Shown piece by piece: positions 55,667 to 64,000 of a stretch of DNA of 64,000 bases. A program made the translations under genes and the position numbers. The notes below the pieces were generated by a model. It saw only the letters and a program-made list of their open reading frames with translations. It had not been told where the DNA came from and searched no databases. The stretch comes from Amborella trichopoda (taxonomy: Eukaryota > Streptophyta > Magnoliopsida > Amborellales > Amborellaceae): contig NW_006496807.1 of NCBI RefSeq assembly GCF_000471905.2, positions 1,210,901 through 1,274,900 of the forward strand. Reading direction: 5' to 3'. The stretch's first letter is position 1; every line of letters begins with the position of its first letter.

Positions 55667-57885
55667 ATGTGAAGCGTTACTTATTCCTTAAAACAAATAA
55701 CACAAAATGGGAATAGTTTGGTTGTGTGATCGGACCATTGATTCCATTGATACTAATAAAACTTGGGAATTCCAAATTTTCAAGTCATTCCCTATTGATT
55801 TTGATCTAGATCAATGACTCCCTCTCAAGATCTGTAATTATAATATCCTATGATAAATTTAATAAGCGGAAATGATCACATAGCCATTCCTGGGCCACAT
55901 GATCATGTAACTAAACTTGAATGTAGGCCTCCTTATGATAAAAGATTTCAAAACATGGGGGACTTTCCTGTATTTTTAATCCCACCGAGAAACATGATTT
56001 GGATCGAGCCCAAATTAATTTCCTCCGGAATTGTTACCACCTTTAATGTGTATCTCAAGGATAAAACATCATTGTTCTTTTCTAGCCAAGCTGGATACAA
56101 TACCCTTGAAGAATGTGGTAGTTCTCAACGGCTCTCGCACCGAGACAAGAAGCACCAACAAATATTTTTCATTCTACTTCGGTTAGTTTAGTGGCCCAAA
56201 TCAGCGTGACTAATTGATGCCCAAAGATATTCTTCCCTAGAGAGCATATTGTATTTACTCCCTAAGGTAAAACCCCACCTAAGATTAGTTTTTTTACCCC
56301 AAGTTTTGAGGATATAATCTCTTTAACACATAGATTGATCTCAATAAAAATATTTCCTAATTACACCCGTTAAGTACTTGAAAAAATAATATCTCATAAT
56401 TGGATAGAAATTGTCTAATATTTAGAGGGTGAGACCTAGGTGTTGGATCACTCAAATTTCATTTTTTTGTCATAGTGATTCTTAGGAGGTTGTTCAAATT
56501 TCAAATTGGAAAAATCCTCTATCTAACAGAGGGAGTAGAAACAAACTATGCTCTTGAAGGAGCATAGTATCGTGCTCTTGATGGACCATAGTTCAACACT
56601 TTGCATCAACTGTATACCTCTCGAGCATGATCAAGAACCCAGAATTGGGATGCAGCCTGGGTTCTATAATATTTAGACACATGTTAAGGTGTATAGATAA
56701 ATTCCCAACATACTCCACCTTGCGCTCACATGCTTTTTATGTTTACGACATTTTGCTTGCTTGCTCCATAAAAACATTAGTGCAATTACATTTGTTTAAT
56801 AAATTGCGACCCATAAACATTAACGTTTTATAACCTGCTTAAATTTCCACTAAAAACAATACAGTTTTCGTGTTTATGTGAAAATTAAAAATAATAATGC
56901 TTTCATACCTTCTTAATTAATTGCGTTTAATTAATTGTACATTAAAAACATTAATGCTTTCATGCCTTCTTAAGTACTTGCGCCTTAAAAATATTATTGC
57001 TTGTACCACGTCACAATTCTAGAGATCTTTTTATGGATGAGGTTTCCATAAGGCCTAGGCCTTATGAAAACAAAATAAAGCCTCACCTTAAATCCTAGTT
57101 TGGTAAGGACATTCGGTGATGTAAATCTCTATAACTCTAAAATAAATTTCCAACACCGACAACAAAATTTGAAACTCAAAAAATTAGTAATATCTTGTGG
57201 ATATGTGAACATTTATTTTTAAGGCAAAATAGATGGTCTAGATAATTTGTTATAAGATGCACTATTTTTAGAGCTTAAAATCCTAATTGTTTTCACAATT
57301 ATAACTTCAAGTCGCGATGATCAACATCAAGGTTTTCCAATATTTGACTTACACTTTTCGATGAATTATGGAATGTCGATTTACATATTTTGATAGGGTT
57401 GCAGTCCTATCAAACCATTTTCTTCTTTTTATACATGTGTAATAAGCCCATCAATAAACAACAAAACACCACTCGTGCTAGAAGCCGGTTTTGCGCCGAA
57501 TTTGCCATGTGATATCAGCATTCCTAAGTTATAACCGTTGATTTTTAACTAGTAATATATTATACGAAGGTTGAGTTTTCAGCTTCTCCATAGACACCAT
57601 GTGATACTTTCTAGGAAATTTACATACATATCGGTTTTTTATTTTTTTCCTAGTTTACCTTCAGTTCGATGCTTGCTTTTTCTCTCTCCTATCTCGTTTG
57701 CTATTGGGCCCTCTCTCTCTCTCGACCTTTCAAAACCTTGTGCCATAAACCCTGATGTGATTGTTTGACTTCTGGCTACACGCTAAATGAAAAGGGTAAT
57801 GAGCTACTCTCTCTTTCTCATGTTTCATGACAATTTTAATTTGCGTTTTGATTAGAACCTAATGATAATTTGCTACCATGAGATC
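55667..57885. other. AT-rich DNA, nothing recognised
   Basis: This should be the other half of the site hit by the outer element, so leader or 5' LTR of the family A minus element is expected, but no similarity was seen. A 113-codon open stretch at 55850-56191 has no recognisable domain. A 9-bp stem with a 6-base loop lies at 56545-56568. The text near 56700 (CCCAACATACTCCACCTTG) reminds of plant copia LTRs without proof. Confidence 0.45.
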
Positions 57886-58436
57886 TGTTGGGATTCCGAT
57901 CTGAGAGATTTACAGGGCCAAATCAATGAGAAAACCGTGTGTTAACTCCAGGGCAACATATTCTTGTATCATATTCATATGTAATGCGTTGATACGTGTA
58001 GTTATGAGGCCTAACATGATATAGCCTATAATTATAAGTTTAAATAAATTTTATGTTTTATTATAATTATCCATAATTATTTATATTTTCCAACATTCAT
58101 ATGGTCTAACGTTCATATGGATGAATTGGATGAATATCCCTAATATCAAGGAAGGATTTTTTTCCGAGACCCGTTGGAGAAAGATGAACGTTAGCCTTTC
58201 TTCTCCATATAAAATGGGAAGCCGAAGTGAAGAAGATACCAAAAAACAAAAAACAAAAAAATACAAGAAGAGTACATAGCTTACTCCGTAAATAGATAGC
58301 ATTTCTTCTCTCTTTCTCTAAAAGGCAAAGAGGTTCTTGATTTAAAATATGGGCTCTGCAATCACCAGCCTCACGGTACCTCCCTCTCTGATCTCTGGTT
58401 TGGTCTCACCCACACTATCAATTTTTTTTACTAACA
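57886..58436 (+). repeat. 5' LTR of the copia element
   Basis: It begins TGTTGGGATTCC and ends CTAACA, directly before the primer site. Its last 137 bases match 62919-63055 (GATCACCAGCCTCACGG and neighbours), which fixes the right end. The left end is inferred from TGTTGGG and an AGATC just before it. Confidence 0.75.
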
Positions 58437-58437
58437 T

Positions 58438-58449
58438 TGGTATCAGAGC
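58438..58449 (+). promoter_or_regulatory. Primer binding site for initiator tRNA-Met
   Basis: TGGTATCAGAGC, one base after the LTR end, is the classic plant copia primer site complementary to the 3' end of initiator tRNA-Met. Intact here. Confidence 0.9.
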
Positions 58450-59630
58450 CACCAGGTTATACCTTATTCATATACTGATAATTTTTTTTATGCTAGTGTT
58501 TTTTTTTTATTCGCCATCTCTCCCATTTTTTATCATCGTGCGATGATATATTGTCACAATTTATATATATTTTTTCTCTCCTGTGAATATTGGTAGCCAA
58601 TACATGCTTTTATTTGCCTCTTTCATTGTACCACATAACAAAGGCAAACGGGGGTAATATTTTTTTTCTTCTGCAACCCGTGGACGGTTGGCCCTTCCCA
58701 TTCAAAGGGCCTTCAAATAGTTGCTTGCCCTTTTCATAGAAAAGTCAAAACAAGGGAAGAGTTTCTCTATGTTTGCCCTTTATGTTGAAAAGTCAAAAGA
58801 ATAGAAGAGTTTCTCTGTGTTTGCCCTTTATGTTGAAAAGTCAAAAGAAGGGAATAGTTTATCTAGATGAATCGGTAGAGAGAAACCGGTTAAATAAAGG
58901 AACTTGAGGGGAAAGAGAATATATTTCGCACTCAGGTGATTTTTATTTTATTTTATTTTATTATTATTTTTTTATTTTTTTTATGCAAGGGTTGCTCCTC
59001 TTTTTTTGTCTCTTTATTTTTTAACAACGTAAAACATCCGGAAGCACCACCTAACATAATTACATAATCACAAATTTTGTCCGAATGTCCATCGATATTA
59101 AGAGGGAGTTTATTAATTTTTCCGCTTTTCCAGTGATCTACAGTAAATAGAAGAGTATATCGTCTTTTTTGTATTCTTTGATTTACAATAAATAAAAGAT
59201 ATTATTTTTTTTATGTTTAATCACTTTGTTAGGAGTTACAATTTGATTAGTTTCTAAATTTTTTCAGATAACATCTGTGTTAATATTTATCTCCTGCTTC
59301 TAAGCGTTGAGTTTGGTGCGGGTCCATTATTGTACATTGTCTCTATCCGGTGGTCCCTAATGAGATAACAAAGACCCAAAGAATTCGATTTTGCTCATGT
59401 TTTTTAGTGTTGCTGATATCTGAAAGCAATTAATGCACTTATTGCCATGGTGTGAAAGAAATTGATTTGTCTTCTAAAGTAAATCACATATTTGATATTT
59501 GCTCTTTTATTATAAGGGCTGACACACTCTTGATATTGCTCATGCACCCCAAATAAATAATATAAAAGGGAAATTTATATTATCTTTGATAATTGCAGTG
59601 CTTGTTTATTGATTGGGAGCTTGCCTATTT

Positions 59631-59667
<37 letters not shown>

Positions 59668-59813
59668 AAGGCATCACTTGATAATTGATATTGTTTATGA
59701 AATAATTGCAGTTGTCTTTGTACATGTATTGACCACATAATCAATATTTTGGTGGCTTATTTAGCTTCTTTAGAACTTAGAAAGTATTAGGTTGCTCACA
59801 CAAAACTTAGCAA
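58450..59813. other. Copia leader, AT-rich, non-coding
   Basis: Unusually long for a copia leader (1.36 kb). 58730-58870 contains two or three copies of a 50-60-bp unit with TTTGCCCTTTATGTTGAAAA. An (AT)n run lies at 59634-59663. No ORF. Part of it may be a later insertion. Confidence 0.5.
59634..59663. repeat. (AT)n microsatellite
   Basis: About 15 uninterrupted AT units within the copia leader. Confidence 0.9.
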
Positions 59814-60600
59814 ATGGTCAATAGAATTGTAATAGTTGAACTTTCTAGAGTTGAAAATTTGAATGGAACCAATTTTGCCATATGGAAGAGGAAGATGAAA
59901 TATCTCCTCATCCAAAAAATAATACATGTACTTAAAGATGATCCACCAGTAGTTGTGATAACCAACTAAAGAAGAAAAGAAAAAGTTAGAAAAACATTTA
60001 GCAGATGACCTCATAGCAAAAATTTCTATGTGAACTTTTATGCAATATGACCTTATCAAGGTTTTCGAACATCATGAAACTTCTAAGAAAATGCTAGAGG
60101 CAACAAAAACTAAATATGACTCAACATCTGAAACACACTTCCAATTGCTGTTATAGCAATATAACTCATTTAAAATAAAGGAGGGTAATAATGAAGTGAA
60201 ATGGATAAACAAGATGTTTGTTATGGCTAAGGACCTAACCCGTGCTAGGAATGAAGTCCTCGAGTACATACAAGTTTTCACAATCTTAAATAGCCTTCCA
60301 CCTTCATGGAGGCACTTAGGTTGAATGCAAAATCTCTTACATTAGGGGACCTACCTATGCAACTAGCATTAGAGCAAAAGCACATGAACAAAGATAAAAA
60401 GAGTGAGCTCATGCTTGCTCGAGGACCTCCCAAATCTAGCCAACCCAAGCCTAACAACCATAAATTTCAAGAGAAGTTTAATAAGATGATCAATAGGTTC
60501 AAAAATAGATGAACTAAGTCTAATGTCAAAGAAACTAAACAAGGACCACCAAAATGCTTCTTATGTGGTCAGCCATGTCACTTCAAAAATCGCTGCCCAC
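59814..60600 (+). pseudogene. Copia gag remnant with zinc knuckle
   Basis: The start gives VENLNGTNFAIWKRKMKYLL, the typical N-terminal copia gag block (L-x-G-x-N-F-x-x-W-K-x-x-M). After frameshifts, MQYDLIKVFEHHETSKKMLEA-like and LPPSWRHLG segments follow. The knuckle CFLCGQPCHFKNRC (60555-60596) keeps C-x2-C-x4-H-x4-C. The ATG at 59814 is a natural start after the leader. At least four frame changes. Confidence 0.75.
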
Positions 60601-60705
60601 ATACTAGAAACCTGTAAAATCCAAAGAATAGCGGAAATGGAAGCAAAAGACGTGCAAGTTCTTTGTGTGGTTTTTGAGTGCATGTTAGCAGACCACGACA
60701 TCAAA

Positions 60706-60790
60706 TGATAGTGGATAGACTCAAGCGCTAATCGGCATATTACAATCTCAAAAGGCCTCTTCGAGGACTTCAAATAAATAAAAGCTAGGG
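60706..60790 (+). pseudogene. Copia protease start, active site DSSA
   Basis: WIDSSANRHITISKGLFEDF corresponds to W-x-x-D-S-G-A-x-x-H in copia proteases. The catalytic aspartate is present but the glycine of D-S-G-A is serine. The rest of the protease (to about 61080) is unreadable. Confidence 0.6.
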
Positions 60791-61089
60791 AGAAATGCAT
60801 CTATATGAGGAACAACACGTATTCTGATGTATTAGGTGTAGAGACTTGTAGATTGTATGTAGGGGTAATCGATCTTGTATTAACTTATGTATATTTTGTC
60901 CCTTGTATGAGGCAAAATATTGTATCTGTCTCCTTGCTCCTTAGAAAGAGTTTTGAAGCTCTCTTTTGATCAATCGGAAAGCATGGACAAATTTATGCTT
61001 GGGAGCACTTGATTGATGACCACAACTTATTCATTCTTCATGTAAATGAGAAAGATGATAATAAAATTTTAACTTATTCTGGTTATGTT

Positions 61090-61640
61090 GATTATGTAAT
61101 GGTTATTTATGCATATAGGAAAAGGTAAAATAAATAGGTTAATAAAGAAATATCTTATTCCAAATCTAAATAATGTGAAATTTTCAACCTGTCAGCATTG
61201 TTTGTCAGGGAAAATGATTAGGAAATCATTCAATAAAGAAACGAGAGCTAATAAGTTATTGAATGTAGTCCACTCAGACATTTGTGGGCCCCTCAAAGTT
61301 AAAACACATATAGGGATGTCATACTTTATCATTTTTATTGATGATTTTTCTAGATTTGGATATGTTTATCTAATCCACCATAAATCAGAAGCTTTAGAAA
61401 AATTTAAAATATATAAAAAAGAAGTAGAAAACTAATTGGGTAGAAACATCAAAGTTCTTAGAACTGATAGGGGACGTGAATACACATCCAAAGCTTTCAA
61501 TACTTATTGCCAAGAATATGGTATTAAAAGATATACCACTATGCCTTATACGCCACAACAAAATGAAATAGCTGAAAGGCGTAATATAATACTCTTAGAA
61601 ATGAGTAAGGAGATGGACAACTTTATTGAGCTAGATGAAA
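61090..61640 (+). pseudogene. Copia integrase remnant
   Basis: GAG-pre-integrase tail with HIGKGKINRLIKK and CQHCLSGK (zinc finger end), then the core: VHSDICGPLKVKT, FIIFIDDFSRFGYVYLI, LRTDRGREYTS and PQQNEIAERRN. D, D and E are all present. A stop at 61434 replaces a glutamine (EN-stop-LG). After ERRN the rest of the core and the C-terminus are deleted, and the text continues in the IN-RT linker. Confidence 0.82.
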
Positions 61641-61689
61641 TCCATAACCCTTTTGACTTCAATGATGCTATGAAGTCACAAGAATCTCA

Positions 61690-62910
61690 AGAATGACTTA
61701 ATGTAGTGAGCGAAGAATTAGATTCTATTGAGAAAAATAAAGTTTGGGATCTATGTGATTTACCATCAAATAGGAAACCTATACTAAATGAGTACTTAAA
61801 AAGAAATTGAAATCGGATGGACCAATTGATAAATTTAAGTTAGGTTAGCAGCAAAGGGTTTTATCCAAAGAAAGGGAATCGACTATATCAGTATTTTTTT
61901 CCCAATTGCAACGTTTATATCCATTAGAATAATTTTGACAATCGTTGCATATTATGACCTAGAACTTTACCAAATGGATATAAATACTACATTCTTGAAT
62001 GGTGAACTAAAAGAAACCATCTACATGAAGCAACTTGAAGGCTTTATAATTAAAAACCAAGAAAATAAAGTATACAAATTAAATAAGTCATTATATAGTT
62101 TAAAACAATCTTCAAGACAATGGTATTTAACATTTCATGAAGACATCTTACATATGGGATATGAAGTAAATAGATCAGACTATTGTGTGTATGTCTTAAA
62201 GAGTGAGAGTAAATTCACAATACTCTCATTATATGTAGGTGATATCTTAATAACTGGAAATGACTTAGAAATGATTGATAAGACTAAGCCATGACTTTCT
62301 TCTTGGTTTGAGATGAAAGGTATAGGAGAAGCATCTCATGTCCTAAACATAAAAATAATTAAAGATATAAAATACAAAATGGGCTTGAGCCAAAAAAGAT
62401 ATCTTGACTCTGTTCTCAAAAAATTTCAAATAAAAAATTGTAAACCATTATCTACTCCTGTTGAAAATAGAGAAAAGTTGTTTAGGAAGGATTGTCCAGT
62501 AGAAGGACAAGAAAAATCTAGCGTTCCCTATGCAAAAGCTATTGGTAGCTTGATATATACAGTAAGAGGCACAATACCATATTTGACCTATGTCATAGGA
62601 CTTGTTAGTAGATATCAAATTAATCTAGGCATAGCTCATTGGAAAGCAGAAAAAAGAATTCTAAAGTACATTAAAAGAACAAAGCATATAAAATTGTGTT
62701 TTCAAGCAGATGAGCTTAAAGTTATAGGATATTCAGATGCAGATTTTACTGGGGATGAGGACGATAGTAAGTTCACCTTAGGACTTGTTTTCCTCTTTGG
62801 AGGGGCAATTGTTTCACTATCTGAATAAAGCGCTTCATAGATGACTTGAAGCTGCGAATAATCGATAGACCGATCCAAATATTTTGTGATAATTAAGATG
62901 TAATGAAATT
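61690..62910 (+). pseudogene. Copia RT and RNase H remnant, YVDD changed to YVGD
   Basis: The RT entry (DSIEKNKVWDLCDLP) is visible, then a frame break, then 61935-62294 with LYQMDINTTFLNGELKETIY, LNKSLYSLKQSSRQWY and YVGDILITGN. The second residue of the Y-V-D-D box is GGT (62238-62240) where GAT is expected. 62313-62828 continues with KRYLDSVLKKF, PYAKAIGSLIY and IGYSDADFTGD (RNase H start). After SLSE a deletion leads to IDRPIQIFCDN, then the truncated LTR. Confidence 0.85.
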
Positions 62911-62918
62911 AATTTAAA

Positions 62919-63055
62919 GTAGTTTTTCTTCTCTCTAAAAGATAAAAAGGTTCCTGATCTAAAATTCGAGCTCTACGATCACCAGCCTCACGGCACCCCC
63001 CCTCTCTGATCTCGGATTTCGTCTCATCCACGCTATTAATTTTTTTTACTTAACA
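62919..63055 (+). repeat. 3' LTR of the copia element, 5'-truncated
   Basis: It matches only the last quarter of the 5' LTR (58299-58436) and ends CTTAACA. The end of RNase H, the polypurine tract and the first 410 bases or so of the LTR are deleted. Confidence 0.8.
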
Positions 63056-64000
63056 TGAAGATCATAGATTGAAGTTGATGAGAGAGAGAGAGAGAGAGAG
63101 AGAGGAACAATTGAAGTTAGTGTTATCTGAATTTGTTATGCTTTCATGTCCATGGAAGAGAAGGTTCGAGGTTAAGCCTTCTTTGGGTGTATAAAACAAA
63201 CCCCTTGGGCTTGTACTTCCTTTCTTCTTTTTCTTTTCTTCTTCTTTTTCTTTTCTTCTTCTTTTTTTTGTCTTCTTTTGGCATCTTTTGTTTGCATCTT
63301 TTGATTCTTTGACGGGTTGTTATTGATGATCTATGTATCTCAAGCTGTTGTAATTGGTAGGTTTCTCACGCAGGTATCTCAACCAGTAGGAGAGAGAGTG
63401 AGAATAACAAGTTTAGGGTGTTGGAAGGGAGAGAGGGCCGATAGCAAGTGAGACAGGAGAGAAGAGAGAGAAAGAGAGAGCAAAGCGTTTGAAGGTCTAA
63501 GAAAAGCGGTCTGATTTTGCAAACACTGGACCGATGGTAAACTTGGCAAAAAATAAAAAATTTGGGAGATCCCTCCATTTGGGTAATAATGGCCTATTTT
63601 CAGGGCATTCCATTATAACGATAGAAAAAACCAGTCCGTACATAAATTTCCCTAGTTTCTAACCTGCTATACCAAGTTGTATAGAAGATTTGGAATCGGC
63701 TCAAACAAGTCGAAATTCAAATTATGATTCGTATAAGGATTCAATATTAAACAACGTAATATGCATTGCCAAACTCTAATAAAAGATGCAGTTTTTTGTG
63801 CCAATTCTAGTAGCTTAAAAATCAATTTGGACCCCTAACTATTACATTTAAAGCTTAAAAAATAGCGTAAAATGGGCACGTGTAAATACCTGAAAAATCT
63901 TGAAAATAGACAATTCATATAATGTATTAAAATATCCACTATTTTCAAGAGTTGAATCCTTCCTTTAACCCCCCCTCCCCCTTTTTTTTTCATATTTATA
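63056..64000. other. Flanking DNA with microsatellites
   Basis: No gene recognised. (GA)n at 63079-63104, a CTT/TTC-rich stretch at 63210-63270 and GAGA-rich text at 63390-63480. The end of the window is C/T-rich. No feature ties it to the copia element. Confidence 0.5.
63079..63104. repeat. (GA)n microsatellite
   Basis: About 12-13 uninterrupted GA units just outside the copia element. Confidence 0.9.

Larger units (their letters stand above)
57886..63055 (+). mobile_element. Decayed Ty1/copia element
   Basis: 551-bp 5' LTR, initiator-Met primer site, gag with zinc knuckle, protease, integrase, RT and an RNase H scrap in the copia order (IN before RT), then a 3' LTR cut to its last 137 bases. 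About 5.2 kb. The base composition is far more AT-rich than the family B elements. Stops, shifts and at least two internal deletions make it inactive. I cannot assign the copia lineage from motifs alone. Confidence 0.85.

Noticed and set aside
55850-56191. Possible small host gene of 113 codons
   Set aside because: No recognisable domain, no promoter or splice context, and it lies in AT-rich repeat-like DNA; kept only as a remark.
56545-56568. Hairpin with a 9-bp stem (ACTATGCTC/GAGCATAGT)
   Set aside because: Short stems of this size occur by chance in AT-rich DNA, and there is no poly-T run or conserved context to suggest a terminator or small RNA.

Overview
This window looks like gene-free plant nuclear heterochromatin built almost entirely of transposable elements. 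It holds an angiosperm-type LINE tail, Ty3/gypsy elements of the Tat/Ogre-like type (a second, archaeal-type RNase H, very large size, an antisense extra ORF, tandem repeats before the 3' LTR) and a Ty1/copia element with an initiator-Met primer site. There is one run of 20 N, so this is a draft assembly. The species cannot be named from the sequence. I found no intact host gene, tRNA or rRNA.

Layout. 1-3069: AT-rich DNA with a promoter- or LTR-like patch, a 38-bp tandem repeat and a 1.25-kb degenerate TCTC/AAAA minisatellite. 3070-5033: a 5'-truncated LINE on the minus strand, interrupted by a 473-bp hAT-like MITE with an 8-bp target duplication. 5034-8040: the 5' part of a Tat-type element (family A, plus strand: LTR, primer site, leader, scrap of gag). 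8430-20167: a second family A element on the minus strand, with 3' LTR, an antisense extra ORF related to plant mobile domain (PMD) proteins, and decayed IN, aRNH, RNH, RT, PR and gag.

20168-55661: a different Tat-type family (B, plus strand, about 3-kb LTRs), present as one copy inserted inside another copy of the same family. The outer element has LTRs at 20168-23176 and 52680-55661, flanked by the 5-bp duplication CTTTG. Its gag is broken at 24932/41905 by an inner element (24933-41904) flanked by GACAC/AACAC. The inner copy keeps protease and a minus-strand PMD-type extra ORF but has lost RT-RNH-IN. The outer copy keeps RT-RNH-aRNH-IN but has lost protease and the extra ORF. Both keep a TATA box on the minus strand where the extra ORF's promoter should be. 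Both carry long stretches of short tandem repeats upstream of the 3' LTR, and different units have expanded in each copy.

55667-57885: AT-rich DNA with nothing recognised. 57886-63055: a decayed Ty1/copia element with a complete 5' LTR, a TGGTATCAGAGC primer site, degenerate gag-PR-IN-RT and a 3' LTR cut down to about 137 bp. 63056-64000: microsatellites only.

All the elements look dead: stops and frameshifts are everywhere, and several catalytic residues are changed or deleted. The most interesting points are the antisense PMD-type ORF with its own promoter-like signal, three tandem C-x2-H-x4-H-x4-C modules in family B gag, the self-nesting with readable target duplications, and the lineage-specific repeat expansions, including a 3 x 35 bp higher-order repeat. 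Similarities and domain calls were made by eye; no alignment or database search was run.
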